A stretch of DNA of 64,000 nt from Actinoplanes xinjiangensis (GCF_003148685.1 NZ_QGGR01000022.1:1-64000), one strand, 5' to 3'. Counted from the stretch's first letter, positions 16,976 through 25,970 are shown. Numbers and translations are program-made. The notes: a model not told the origin generated them from the letters alone.

Positions 16976-17059
16976 GCCGTAGCGGCATACCTCTCCCCGT
17001 CTTCTCGCGCCCGGCCTCGATGTCGGGCGATCCTTCATGCCTTCTGACAAGGACTTATC

Positions 17060-17440
17060 GTGCGCATCAGTGTTCCGCGCGGCGTTCCCGCCGTGCTGCT
17101 TCTCGCCGTCCTGCTGACCGGCTGCGGCGACGACACCACGGCCACCAGCACGCCGGCACCCGGTACGGCTCCGTCCACCGCGGCACCCGCGGCAACCGCG
17201 GCCGCGTACTCGAACATCGTCGGGCTGTTGGTGTCGGCCGATGAGAAGCAGGTGGTGATCAACCTGCCCGACGGCAACGCCCGTACGTTCCTGGTCCGCC
17301 CGGAGGACGCCCCGCGGCTGGGCATCCGGCACCTGGCCTCGCACGCCGGGCTGACCGACATCGGCTTCGAGATCACGTACGTCACCGTCGACGGCAAGGA
17401 CTACGTCGTCGCCGCGCAGGAAACGGCTCCGCCGCAGTGA
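17060..17440 (+). CDS. Small lipoprotein upstream of HupE gene
   Basis: The 126-residue precursor has a signal peptide ending in a lipobox (LLTGC, Cys22). An Ala/Thr/Pro linker follows, then a compact domain of about 75 residues with beta-strand character (VGLLVSADEKQVVINLPDG, then TYVTVDGKDYVV). It probably sits on the outer face of the membrane. Its stop overlaps the GTG of the HupE/UreJ gene by 4 bp, so the two products are made together. It may be a periplasm-side accessory to the transporter. No domain name can be given. Confidence 0.72.
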   Translation: MRISVPRGVPAVLLLAVLLTGCGDDTTATSTPAPGTAPSTAAPAATAAAYSNIVGLLVSADEKQVVINLPDGNARTFLVRPEDAPRLGIRHLASHAGLTDIGFEITYVTVDGKDYVVAAQETAPPQ

Positions 17441-18492
17441 CCGCCGGGCGTACCCGGATCCTGACGGCTCTGATACTCGGCATCATCGGAGTCGTGGTCT
17501 CCCCCGCCACGGCATGGGCGCACGGCATCGGCGGCTCAGCCGCGGACAAAACCGTGTGGGAGTTCATCCCGCTCGGCATCGAGCACATGCTGCTCGGCTG
17601 GGATCACCTGCTGTTCATCGCCGGTATCGTGCTGCTCGCCGGCGAGTGGCGGCGGGCGGCGAAGCTCATCTCGGTGTTCGTGGCCGGGCACAGCACCACC
17701 CTGATCATCGCGACGCTGGCCGGCTGGCAGGTCAACGCCACCGCCGTCGATGTGGTGATCGCGTTGAGTCTGGTCTTCGTCGGTGTCGTCGGCTGGTTCG
17801 GACCGCGCGACAGGTGGCGGTTGTTCGGGGCCGGGGTCCTGATCTTCGGCCTGATCCACGGTGTCGGCCTGTCGACCCGGCTGCAGGACCTCGGCCTGCC
17901 CGAGGAGGGGCTACTGGCCCGGGTCATCGCGTTCAACGTCGGCGTGGAGATCGGGCAGCTGCTCGGCATCCTGGTGATGCTGCTGATCGGCAAGGCCGTC
18001 ACCCGGCTGGCCGCGGCGTCGAATGCCCGCCGGCCGGCGTACGCGGCCCTGGCCGTCACCGGCCTGATCGCGGCCTCGGTCCTGTCGGTGCTGGCGGTGA
18101 CCGCGCCCGAGGAGGACCGCGGCACCGCGCTCGGCGCCTGCACGGTGGCCGCCAGGACGGAGACGTTCCCGAACGCGGCGGACGCCGGACATCCGGAGAA
18201 GGACTTCTACGAGACGACCGAGGCCACCCCGAGCGACGACTTCGGTCACGTGCTCGGCGACGGCTTCGTCATCGTGCAGTACCAGCCGTCCCTGCCGGCC
18301 GTCGAACTCGACCAGCTCCGGGCGTACGTCATCAGCCCGGAAGGCACCCGAATCGTCGGTGGCCCGGCTCCGGATCAGAAGCAGCCGGTCCGGGCGCTCA
18401 CCGCGTTCGAGACGCTGACGTGTGAGTCGTTCGACCTGGCCGCGCTGCGCCAGTTCAGCGACAACTGGTTCAACGACCCGCGCTCGCAGTGA
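17437..18492 (+). CDS. HupE/UreJ-family transporter fused to DUF3105-like domain
   Basis: The 351-residue protein has a signal peptide (to about residue 25). The HupE/UreJ_2 region (about 30-215) carries an early His motif (GIEHMLLGWDHLLF), the GHS motif (VAGHSTTLIIATLAGWQVNAT) and GLIHGVGLSTRLQD. The C-terminal external domain (about 235-350; HPEKDFYETTEATPSDDFGHVLGDGFVIVQY) is DUF3105-like. HupE/UreJ proteins import Ni or Co for metalloenzymes, and some relatives handle Cu. The start is GTG 17437, coupled to the lipoprotein stop. A truncated paralogue lies at 14115-15008, and two His-rich proteins lie between. The metal is not determined by the sequence. Confidence 0.82.
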   Translation: MTAGRTRILTALILGIIGVVVSPATAWAHGIGGSAADKTVWEFIPLGIEHMLLGWDHLLFIAGIVLLAGEWRRAAKLISVFVAGHSTTLIIATLAGWQVNATAVDVVIALSLVFVGVVGWFGPRDRWRLFGAGVLIFGLIHGVGLSTRLQDLGLPEEGLLARVIAFNVGVEIGQLLGILVMLLIGKAVTRLAAASNARRPAYAALAVTGLIAASVLSVLAVTAPEEDRGTALGACTVAARTETFPNAADAGHPEKDFYETTEATPSDDFGHVLGDGFVIVQYQPSLPAVELDQLRAYVISPEGTRIVGGPAPDQKQPVRALTAFETLTCESFDLAALRQFSDNWFNDPRSQ

Positions 18493-18630
18493 TGCCGCCC
18501 CGGGTACCGCGCCACCAGACGGTGGGGCGGCACCCGGGGGTAGGGGACGCCATGGCAGGGCCGTGCCTACGACGCTGATCAACGCCTTCGGCATCGCTGA
18601 CATACGGGTCGGACGAGGATCGGGAGTGGA

Positions 18631-19404
18631 TCACCCGGCGATGTGCGTCTCCACCGCATCGACAACGGGAGCGAGATCGACGGGGTCGATCACCGCGCCG
18701 GGACGGAACGGGAGCCGCGCGAGCCGTTCGACACCGCCGGCCCAGATCGTGCGCTCCTCGGGAGCCGGCTCGTGCAGGTCGGTCTTCTCGCCGCAGCACG
18801 GGCATGCGAAGTACGCCATGTTCTCCACCCCGCCCAGCACGGGCGTCCGGACCTGCCGGAGCGTGCCGAGGGACCGGCTCGTATCCAGGTGGGCGACCTC
18901 GGCCGGCGTCACCACCAGGATCGTGGTCACCCTCCCGGCGCCGGACAGCACCCCCTGCTGGGTGAAGTTGATGCCGGGCGGCAGATCCACGACGAGGGCT
19001 TCGACGTCACCCCAGGCTGTTTCCCTGATCAGCCGGCCGAGTATCAGGTCACCCAGATCCGAGCCGAGTGCGAGCCCCTGGTGGCCGGCCATCAGGAAGC
19101 CCGCAGAGGCGACCTTGAGGCCGTCCACCTCCATGGCCTCCAGGTCCGAGCCGCCCTGACCGGCGCGTCCCCACCGGGCGAGGGTGATCGACCGGGCCGG
19201 CACGTCGCGGCGCAGGCCCAGCATGCGCGGCACGTCGGGCCCGGCGATATCCGCATCGACCAGCCCGACCCTACGGCCGCGACCGACCAGTTGACGTCCG
19301 ATCGCCACCGCGACGCTCGACTTACCCACTCCGCCCTTGCCGCTGGCGACGGCGATGATCGGTAGTGGCGCCGGTGCTTGCCGGGCGGAACCGGATGCGT
19401 CCAT
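18631..19404 (-). CDS. Mrp/NBP35-type P-loop ATPase (Fe-S carrier family)
   Basis: The protein of about 257 residues has a deviant Walker A motif (SGKGGVGKSS), switch residues VDADIAGPDVPRMLG and a VVDLPPG motif, as in Mrp/NBP35/ApbC proteins that carry Fe-S clusters to apoproteins. The C-terminal part holds the CPCC motif (YFACPCCGEKTDL) matching the cluster-binding CxxC. Unlike housekeeping Mrp it has no N-terminal MIP18-like domain, so it may be a specialised paralogue. I start at ATG 19404; an ATG at 19446 is possible, and neither has a good ribosome binding site. Confidence 0.82.
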   Translation of the reverse strand: MDASGSARQAPAPLPIIAVASGKGGVGKSSVAVAIGRQLVGRGRRVGLVDADIAGPDVPRMLGLRRDVPARSITLARWGRAGQGGSDLEAMEVDGLKVASAGFLMAGHQGLALGSDLGDLILGRLIRETAWGDVEALVVDLPPGINFTQQGVLSGAGRVTTILVVTPAEVAHLDTSRSLGTLRQVRTPVLGGVENMAYFACPCCGEKTDLHEPAPEERTIWAGGVERLARLPFRPGAVIDPVDLAPVVDAVETHIAG

Positions 19405-19641
19405 GCCGCAACCGTACCGACGAGGGACCTGTGCAGCGTTCATCTGCCACGCCGATGCGGTGATCCCGGAGGCCGGGTCGTCGAGGACGGCCCGGCGTTC
19501 CGAAGGGGTCGTGCAGGTGCGCAGCCCGCCGGTCCCCGGTGGGCGGCGCGGCCGGTCCGGGGGACGCACCGGGCATCCGTTTGGGCGCGGGGACGCCGAA
19601 CTTTGCCCAGATGTTGCCTACAGACATCGATACGATTAACT

Positions 19642-19655
19642 TGGGAGCGCTCCCA
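19642..19655 (+). promoter_or_regulatory. CebR-type operator before the cellulase gene
   Basis: The perfect 14-bp palindrome TGGGAGCGCTCCCA lies 25 nt before the cellulase ATG. It is identical to the established CebR box of streptomycetes, where the LacI-family repressor CebR releases cellulase genes in the presence of cello-oligosaccharides. No cebR gene lies in this window, so the regulator is inferred to act in trans. Confidence 0.88.
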
Positions 19656-19679
19656 CCCCCCGTCCCCAGGAGAGCGCCC

Positions 19680-21032
19680 ATGTCCCGATCCCGCGTCTTC
19701 GCCGTCGCCGCCGCCTGCACCACCGTGGCGGCGGCAAGCGTTCTGGTCGCCACCGGCTCCGCCTCGGCCGGCACGATCTCCGGAACCCTCTACCGAGACC
19801 CGAACACCGCCGTCGCCCGCTGGCTGGAGGCCAACCCCGGCGACTCGCGGGCCACCGTGATCCGCGACCGGGTCGCCAGCCAGCCGGCCACCCGTTGGCT
19901 GTCGAACTTCAACATCTCCACCGTCGGTGCGGAGGTCGCCACCTACATCGGCGCCGCCAACGCGGCCGGGCAGATTCCCGCCCTGACCGTCTACGGCATC
20001 ACCAACCGGGACTGCGGCGGCGCCAGCTCCGGTGGTGCCCCCGACCTCAACCAGTACCAGACGTGGATCGGCAACATCGCCCGCAACCTGGGCGACCGGA
20101 CCGTCGTCCTCAATCTGGAGCCCGACTCGATCGCTCTGCTCACCTGCCTGAACAGCAGTGAGATCGCAGCCCGTAACCAGGCGCTGCGGACCGCGACGCA
20201 GACGCTGAAGGCCGGCAACCCGAACGCCAAGGTCTACCTCGACGGCGGGCACTCCGCATGGAACAGTGCCGGCGAGCAGGCGTCCCGCCTCGCCGCTGCC
20301 GGGATCGCCGCCGCGGACGGCTTCTACACCAACGCCTCCAACTTCCAGCCGACCAGCGCGGAGTCGGCGTACGGGCGCTCGATCATCGCCGCACTGAACG
20401 GGCAGGGCGTCAGCGGGAAACGGCAGGTGATCGACACCAGCCGCAACGGCGGCGCCAGTGGTGACTGGTGCGGTGACGACAACACCGACCGCCGGATCGG
20501 TCAGTACCCGACGGTGAACACCGGGGACGCGAACATCGACGCGTACCTGTGGATCAAGCCGCCGGGCGAGGCCGACGGCTGCCGGTACGCGGCCGGATCG
20601 TTCCAGCCGGATCTCGCGTACAGCCTGGCGAGCAGCGCCACCAACCCGCCGTCACCGTCGCCGACCTCGTCCTCCCCCTCGTCGTCACCGTCCTCGTCAC
20701 CCTCGTCCTCACCGTCGTCGTCGCCGTCGTTGCCGGTCGGCGCCTGCGGTGCGACGCTGCGGGCGGCGAGCACCTGGAACGGTGGATACCAGGGTGAGGT
20801 CAAGGTCCAGGCCGGCAGCGGTACGCCCGCCGGGTGGACGGTCTCCTGGACGCTGCCGGCCGGCTCCGTGGTCAGCCAGGTGTGGAACGGCACGCTGACC
20901 TCGTCCGGTTCCACGGTCAGCGTCCGCAACGTCTCGTGGAACGGCAACCTGCCCGCCGACGGCTCTGCCACCTTCGGGTTCATCGCCTCGGGCACACCCG
21001 GGACGCCGGCGCTCACCTGCACCTCCCCCTGA
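19680..21032 (+). CDS. Secreted GH6 cellulase with CBM2
   Basis: The 450-residue precursor has a signal peptide to about residue 30, a GH6 catalytic domain at about 33-322, a Ser/Pro linker at 324-353 and a family-2 cellulose-binding module at about 354-450. Catalytic Asp149 lies in NLEPDS. YLDGGHSAWN, VIDTSRNGG and WIKPPGEADG are also canonical GH6 blocks. The enzyme cuts beta-1,4-glucan, releasing mainly cellobiose; the sequence does not tell endo from exo. AGGAGA precedes the ATG at 19680. A CebR box 25 nt upstream indicates induction by cello-oligosaccharides. A long GC hairpin ends the transcript. Confidence 0.95.
   Translation: MSRSRVFAVAAACTTVAAASVLVATGSASAGTISGTLYRDPNTAVARWLEANPGDSRATVIRDRVASQPATRWLSNFNISTVGAEVATYIGAANAAGQIPALTVYGITNRDCGGASSGGAPDLNQYQTWIGNIARNLGDRTVVLNLEPDSIALLTCLNSSEIAARNQALRTATQTLKAGNPNAKVYLDGGHSAWNSAGEQASRLAAAGIAAADGFYTNASNFQPTSAESAYGRSIIAALNGQGVSGKRQVIDTSRNGGASGDWCGDDNTDRRIGQYPTVNTGDANIDAYLWIKPPGEADGCRYAAGSFQPDLAYSLASSATNPPSPSPTSSSPSSSPSSSPSSSPSSSPSLPVGACGATLRAASTWNGGYQGEVKVQAGSGTPAGWTVSWTLPAGSVVSQVWNGTLTSSGSTVSVRNVSWNGNLPADGSATFGFIASGTPGTPALTCTSP
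20648..20735 (+). repeat. Ser/Pro linker codon microsatellite in cellulase gene
   Basis: This run of tcg/tcc/ccg/tca codons (units such as CCGTCCTCGTCA and CCCTCGTCCTCA) encodes the Ser-Pro linker between the GH6 and CBM2 domains. Such tracts change length easily by slippage. It is a protein linker rather than a DNA element. Confidence 0.6.
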
Positions 21033-21064
21033 CGCGGCGGCCGGGGCCGCGCCCGCACGCGCCC

Positions 21065-21114
21065 CGGCCGGCCGCCTCACCGATCGCGGCCGCGGTCGGT
21101 GAGGCGGCCGGCCG
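21065..21114 (+). terminator. 19-bp GC hairpin downstream of cellulase gene
   Basis: The arm at 21065-21083 (cggccggccgcctcaccga) is perfectly complementary to 21096-21114, with a 12-nt loop that is itself a GC palindrome. There is no T-run, as is common for actinobacterial terminators. A third partial copy (ccgcggccgcgatcggtga) follows at about 21113-21131. Confidence 0.65.
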
Positions 21115-21246
21115 CGGCCGCGATCGGTGACCTACGGCGCCGTGTCAGCGACCCGGACCCCAACCCGGACCCACGTGGACCACCGCGCCCTCCGGTCTCG
21201 CCGTTCCACCGACCAGCGCCGCCGGTGACGACCGTCCACAACCCGG

Positions 21247-21795
21247 TCAGACCGGGGCGACCTCCTCAAAAGTCCACGCCTGACTGTCGTCGCCCTCCTC
21301 GATGGCGGCCTGCCTCAGGACTGTGCCGCCCTCGACGACCCTGCCGGTGCCCTGGTTGTAGAGCTGGAAGGTGGCGAGGGCGCCCGACTGCCCGACCCGC
21401 CAGATGCCCCACTTCTGCGTCGGCGTCGCGGTGTAAGGGTTCTGGATCACGGCCGCGTCGGCTGCGGTTCCGCCCCCGGCCAGGTCCAGGACCTGGCCGC
21501 TGTGCCGGGCGACGAGCTTGTACTGGAACGGGGCGACGCAGAGCGCCCGCCACTGCTCGTTCGTCGCGCCGGCGTACGGCCATTCGATGATCGGGCCACC
21601 CGCCGCCTTCGACCTGCGGGCGACGTTCAGCGACTTACCGGTCCGGACGTTGGTGATCTTGTAGTAGGCGGACGGGCTCGGTCCCCGGTAGCAGACGGGG
21701 TCGTCCGCGGCGGCGTGCGCGGGAGAGGCGAGCGGCGCGGCGGTGAGCCCCGCAGTGGCGAGCAGCGCGGTCAGTACACGACGGAACGAGCGCAC
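21247..21795 (-). CDS. Secreted ricin-type beta-trefoil lectin-like protein
   Basis: The 182-residue precursor has a signal peptide (cleavage near AHAAA, residue 30) and one ricin-type trefoil of about 145 residues. The repeats are TGKSLNVARRSKAAGGPIIEW, SGQVLDLAGGGTAADAAVIQ and TGRVVEGGTV, with QW/W signatures (NEQWRAL, TQKWGIW, SQAWTF). Such stand-alone domains bind carbohydrates outside the cell. The start is GTG 21795 behind GAGGAGA. The 215-bp upstream region contains the palindrome CGAAACGTTTCG, suggesting control by a LacI-type sugar repressor. No enzyme domain is attached. Confidence 0.82.
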   Translation of the reverse strand: MRSFRRVLTALLATAGLTAAPLASPAHAAADDPVCYRGPSPSAYYKITNVRTGKSLNVARRSKAAGGPIIEWPYAGATNEQWRALCVAPFQYKLVARHSGQVLDLAGGGTAADAAVIQNPYTATPTQKWGIWRVGQSGALATFQLYNQGTGRVVEGGTVLRQAAIEEGDDSQAWTFEEVAPV

Positions 21796-21875
21796 AGAGT
21801 TCTCCTCGGTGATCGATTACATAAGCGAGCACCGATGTTAGCGATAACTATTCGATCTCCGTTGACAGGGTTCGT

Positions 21876-21887
21876 CGAAACGTTTCG
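21876..21887. promoter_or_regulatory. CGAAACGTTTCG palindrome, LacI-type operator candidate
   Basis: This perfect 12-bp palindrome lies about 81-92 bp upstream of the ricin-domain gene start in a locally AT-rich promoter region. LacI-family repressors often bind palindromes with a central CG and AAAC/GTTT arms. The regulator is not known. Confidence 0.45.
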
Positions 21888-22011
21888 CCGCCCTCATTCT
21901 CGTGCGAGGTCGGTTTTCACTTCACGAAAGCTAAACCGATGACGAATGTTAACGTTCACTGATTCTCTTCCTGATCGATCTGCGTGACGACGGCAGAGGC
22001 GGCTGCGGGGG

Positions 22012-22956
22012 TTACCGCTGGTTTCCCGCGCGCAGCCAGGCGATGTAGTCAGCGGCGGCCGCGACGGTGTCGTACCGGGGCTCGAATCCGGTGTCCTCGC
22101 GCAGGCGTGTGATGTCGAGCCAGCTCACCGGGCGGTCTCCGGCCGAGGGGAGTTCGCACTGGAAGTCGCGCTCGACGGAGGTGATCGCGGTGACGACGTC
22201 GGCGTTGCTCGTGGCGCGGCCGGAGGCGACGTTGTAGGTGGAGTGGTTCAGCTTCCCGGCGATTTGCAGCAGCGCGACCGCGCGACCGGTGTCCTTGACG
22301 TAGAGGAGGTCGAGAGCATCTTCGGCGTGTGGCGGTGCGATGAGTCCGGACAGGTCGGGCTCGCTGCGCCGAGCCGCGGCATGAGCAAGGGAGGGGGCGG
22401 CGAAGAACGGGTCGGGCAGGTGACCACCGGGGCCCCACGTGCCGGAGATGCGTGCGTTGACGATGTCCACGTCGGTCACGTCCGAGAGGTGGCCGGCAAG
22501 AAGTTCGGTGACCTTCTTGAACGTCGGGATGGCATGGAAGTGCGCCAGGGGGATCGGCACGTCCTCGGTCAGCGCGCCCGCGGAGGCGAAGCCGTAGACG
22601 CCGATGGTGCTCGCGGTCACGACACGGCGCACGCCCCAGGCCTGCGCGGCGCGGACGATGTTGAGGAACGCATCCAGTGCTCCCCGCGTGGCCTCGATCG
22701 GGTCGGTGTCGGTCACCGGCCACGGCAGAGCGACGGCGAGGTGCACGATCCCGGTGATCGGGTACCGCCGGCCGACGGCGAGCAGGGCGCCGAGGTCGGC
22801 GACGTCGGCCTGGACGACGTGGACGGGCAGGCCGGCCAGGTGCGGGGGGACCTGCGGGGTGCGGCGCTGGAGCAGAACGCACTCCTCGCCGGCGTCGGTG
22901 AGGGCGCGGACGGTGTGGGAGCCGATGAAGCCGAGGCCTCCGGTCACGAGGATCAT
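22012..22956 (-). CDS. NAD-dependent epimerase/dehydratase (extended SDR)
   Basis: The 314-residue protein carries the Rossmann motif GGLGFIG (residues 6-12), acidic residues downstream, and the TASTIGVYG block typical of extended SDRs. The usual YxxxK pair is not obvious: the expected position reads HFHAIPTFKKVTE. Catalysis may therefore be altered, or the protein may act mainly as a nucleotide-binding reductase. It is transcribed divergently from a MarR gene, with a 27-bp palindrome between the two. This suggests that it is induced when MarR is released by a ligand. The substrate is unknown. Confidence 0.82.
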   Translation of the reverse strand: MILVTGGLGFIGSHTVRALTDAGEECVLLQRRTPQVPPHLAGLPVHVVQADVADLGALLAVGRRYPITGIVHLAVALPWPVTDTDPIEATRGALDAFLNIVRAAQAWGVRRVVTASTIGVYGFASAGALTEDVPIPLAHFHAIPTFKKVTELLAGHLSDVTDVDIVNARISGTWGPGGHLPDPFFAAPSLAHAAARRSEPDLSGLIAPPHAEDALDLLYVKDTGRAVALLQIAGKLNHSTYNVASGRATSNADVVTAITSVERDFQCELPSAGDRPVSWLDITRLREDTGFEPRYDTVAAAADYIAWLRAGNQR

Positions 22957-22978
22957 GGTGACGCCTTTCGCAGCAGAA

Positions 22979-23005
22979 CTGATCGTCAGTACTACTGACG
23001 ATCAG
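22979..23005. promoter_or_regulatory. 27-bp perfect palindrome, MarR operator
   Basis: The arms CTGATCGTCAGTA (22979-22991) and TACTGACGATCAG (22993-23005) are perfectly complementary around a single C. The site lies between the divergent epimerase (start 22956) and marR (start 23018) genes, and ends 12 nt before the MarR ATG. It would block both promoters. It is a near-ideal site for a MarR dimer. Confidence 0.8.
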
Positions 23006-23017
23006 GCTAAGCCTAAG

Positions 23018-23464
23018 ATGGGACCCGTGTCCACCGAGCCGAGCGCCACCGCCGATCCGCACGAAGTCCTGGGGTACCTCCTCAAGCACGCGACCCTGAA
23101 GCTCACGGCGTTGACGGACGCGGCGCTGGAGCCGCTGGGGATTGACAGCAAGGACTTCGGGGCGCTCCGGGTCCTGGCCCACCGGGAGCCGGCGTCGCAG
23201 CTGCAGGTGGCGCAGACGCTCGGCATCGACCGCACCACGATGGTGGCGCTGCTGGACGTGCTCGAGCGCAAGGGCATCATCACGCGGCGGCCCGACCCCA
23301 CCGACCGGCGCAGAAACGTCGTGCAGCTCACCGAACAGGGGATGCAGACCTTCGACGCGGCCCAGGTGGCGCACGGCCGGGCCGAGAGCGCATTCCTTGC
23401 CGCGATCAGTCCGAACGCGACGGATCAGCTCCGCCAGACACTGCGCACCCTCGTGGAGAACTGA
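23018..23464 (+). CDS. MarR-family transcriptional regulator
   Basis: The 148-residue protein has the MarR winged helix. The recognition region is LQVAQTLGIDRTTMVALLDVLERKGIITRRPDPTDRR (motif quoted in parts: LQVAQTLGIDRTTMV, then RRPDPTDRR), with dimerising helices at both ends. The D-R-R wing motif is intact. ATG 23018 is used; GTG 23027 is an alternative. It is very probably an autoregulator acting at the palindrome at 22979-23005 and controlling the divergent epimerase gene. There is no Cys pair that would suggest an oxidant sensor, so a small-molecule ligand is more likely. Confidence 0.88.
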   Translation: MGPVSTEPSATADPHEVLGYLLKHATLKLTALTDAALEPLGIDSKDFGALRVLAHREPASQLQVAQTLGIDRTTMVALLDVLERKGIITRRPDPTDRRRNVVQLTEQGMQTFDAAQVAHGRAESAFLAAISPNATDQLRQTLRTLVEN

Positions 23465-23491
23465 CCCGGCCGTACCGTCGGGGACCCGGGG

Positions 23492-24142
23492 TCAGGCCGG
23501 AATCCGCCGGCCGGCGCCGGGGGCCCGCAGACCGATGGCCGACGCCCAGAGCCGGGAGAGATGGTCGACCATCTTCTCGGTGTCGAGGGGTTCGCGTAGT
23601 TCGTTGATGACCACCGCCACCTGCTCGACCATGCCGCCGAGCGCGATCGCCGTCAGCCGCGGGTCCAGGTCGGGGTCGGCGAGTCCGGCCTCCTGGAGGC
23701 GCCGGATGCCGTCGGCGCCGCGGCCGACGTAGAACTCGCGGATCTCCAGGAGCAGGCCGCGGAGGTTGTCGTCCAGATAGGCGCCGTGCTCGACCATCCG
23801 GAGCACCTTGGCGGCCTTGCCGGTGGCGGCCAGATACCGGCGGTTCGCCTCGACGATGCGCGCGTACGGGTCGTCGAGGGTGTCCGGCACCAGGCTCTCG
23901 GTGATCATCTCGTCGGCCGCCGCCTGGACGATCCGGCGCAGCAGGTCGTCCTTGGATTCGAAGTAGGTGTAGAAGGTCCCGTAGGACACGCCCGCCGTCT
24001 GGGTGACGGCCTCGGGGGTGAATCCCGCCCAACCGTGCTCCTCGATGACCTGCCGACCGGCGACGATCAGCGCGTCGTGGGTCCGCCGGCCCCTGGCGGT
24101 GGTCGGTGCCGTCGGCGCGGGGTTCGTTCGGGCCCGTCCCAT
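23492..24142 (-). CDS. TetR-family regulator, divergent from acyl-CoA operon
   Basis: The 216-residue protein has an N-terminal TetR helix-turn-helix (about 22-68; GFTPEAVTQTAGVSYGTFYTYFESKDDLLRR in outline, with the recognition helix at VSYGTFYTYF) and an all-helical ligand domain. It is divergent from the five-gene acyl-CoA operon. The 119-bp gap contains imperfect symmetry (ACTTT-GTCAG-AAAGT around 24170-24184). It likely represses the operon until an acyl-CoA or terpenoid acid ligand appears, as related regulators do. That is inference from position. Confidence 0.85.
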   Translation of the reverse strand: MGRARTNPAPTAPTTARGRRTHDALIVAGRQVIEEHGWAGFTPEAVTQTAGVSYGTFYTYFESKDDLLRRIVQAAADEMITESLVPDTLDDPYARIVEANRRYLAATGKAAKVLRMVEHGAYLDDNLRGLLLEIREFYVGRGADGIRRLQEAGLADPDLDPRLTAIALGGMVEQVAVVINELREPLDTEKMVDHLSRLWASAIGLRAPGAGRRIPA

Positions 24143-24261
24143 CGGACACCCCTCTCGTTACTTGACTACTTTGTCAGAAAGTCTAGTGTGGCGGTCACCA
24201 ACCGCTCGTCGCGCCCGGCTGCCGCCCGGGTGCCCGGATCATCGAGGTGTTGAGCCGGACA

Positions 24262-25970
24262 ATGCGTACGATTCGCATCGGGAACTGCTCGGGCTTCTAC
24301 GGTGACCGTTTCTCGGCGATGTCCGAGATGCTCGAGGGCGGGCCGCTGGACTATCTGACCGGCGACTACCTGGCCGAGCTGACCATGCTCATCCTCGGCA
24401 GGGACCGCCAGAAGGACCCGTCGCTCGGCTACGCCAAGACCTTCCTGCGGCAACTCGGCGGCTGCCTCGCCCTGGCCCGGCAGTGCGGGGTGCGGATCGT
24501 GACCAACGCGGGTGGGCTCAACCCGGCCGGGCTCGCGCACGCCGTCCGGGCCCTGGCGCGGGAGCAGGGCGTCGAGGTCGCCGTCGCCCACGTGCAGGGC
24601 GACGACCTGACCGGCCGGGCCACCGAACACGGCTGGCCGGGGGCACTGACCGCCAACGCCTACCTCGGCGCCTTCGGGATCGCCGCGGCGCTCGACGCCG
24701 GCGCCGACATCGTCGTCACCGGTCGCGTCACCGACGCGGCGCTGACACTGGGGCCGGCGATCGCGGAGTTCGGCTGGGGACGCACCGACTTCGACCGCCT
24801 GGCAGCCGGCGTCGTCGCCGGTCACATCCTCGAATGCGGCACGCAGGCCACCGGTGGCAACTTCTCCGGCTTCACCACGGTCGACACCACACGCCCGCTG
24901 GGCTTTCCGCTGGCCGAGCTCAGCGCGGACGGGACAGCCGTCGTCACCAAGCACCCCGGCACCGGCGGGGCGGTCACCGTCGACACGGTCACCGCACAAC
25001 TGGTGTACGAGGTGGCCGGACCGCGCTATGCCAATCCGGACGTGACCGCGTGCCTGGACACCGTCGAGCTGGAGCAGGCCGGTCCCGACCGGGTACGGGT
25101 CACCTCGGTACGGGGTGTCGCCCCTCCCCCGACGACGAAGATCGCCCTCAACAGCGTCGGCGGGTGGCGCAACACCGTCGAGTTCGTCCTGACCGGCCTG
25201 GACATCGAGGAGAAACAGCAGTGGGTACGCCGGCAGATGACCCGGGCGCTCAGTGCCCGCCCACCGGCGGAGATCGTGTGGGACCTGGCCCGCACCGACC
25301 ACACCGACCCCACCAGCGAGGCAGCGGCCTCCGCGGTGCTGCGCTGTCACGTCAAGGACCCTGATCCGGCCGTGGTCGGCCGCGCGTTCAGCAGTGCCGC
25401 CGTCGAGCTGGCGCTCGCGTCGTACCCGGGTTTCCACGTGACCGCGCCACCCGGTCCGGGTACCCCGTTCGGGATCTACCGCGCCGGGTACCTGCCGCAG
25501 GAACTGGTGCCGCACGTCGTGATCCGGCCCGACGGCACCTCGGTGGAGATCGCGCCGCCGCCGGTGACCGCCGACCCGGTTCCGGCTCCCCCGCGGGCCG
25601 GCTCCGGCCGTACCCCCGAGGGGTTGGCAGTGGCTCTGCCGTTGGGCCGTCTGGTCTTCGCCCGGTCCGGTGACAAGGGCGGAACCGCCAACGTGGGGGT
25701 CTGGATCCCGGCCGGGCATCCCCGGCGAGCCGAGGCGTACGCGTGGCTGCGCGACTGGCTGACGCCGGCCGTCGTCGCCCGGCTGCTCCCGGAATCGGCG
25801 GGACTCGGCATCGACGTGTTCCCGCTGCCGAACCTCCGCGCCGTCAACATCGTGATCGACGGACTTCTCGGTGACGGTGTCGCCTCCTCCACGCGTTTCG
25901 ACCCGCAGGCCAAGGCGGTCGGCGAGTGGCTGCGCGCGCGTGTCGTGAACCTGCCCAAGGAGCTTCTTCC

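Noticed and set aside
20501-21058. Long Asp/Glu/Gly-rich leftward frame under the cellulase linker and CBM2
   Set aside because: It is the antisense shadow of the repetitive Ser/Pro linker codons; there is no start signal.
21065-21131. Long GC palindromes after the cellulase gene as an attachment or recombination site
   Set aside because: There is no integrase, tRNA or direct repeat around it. A terminator is the simpler reading.
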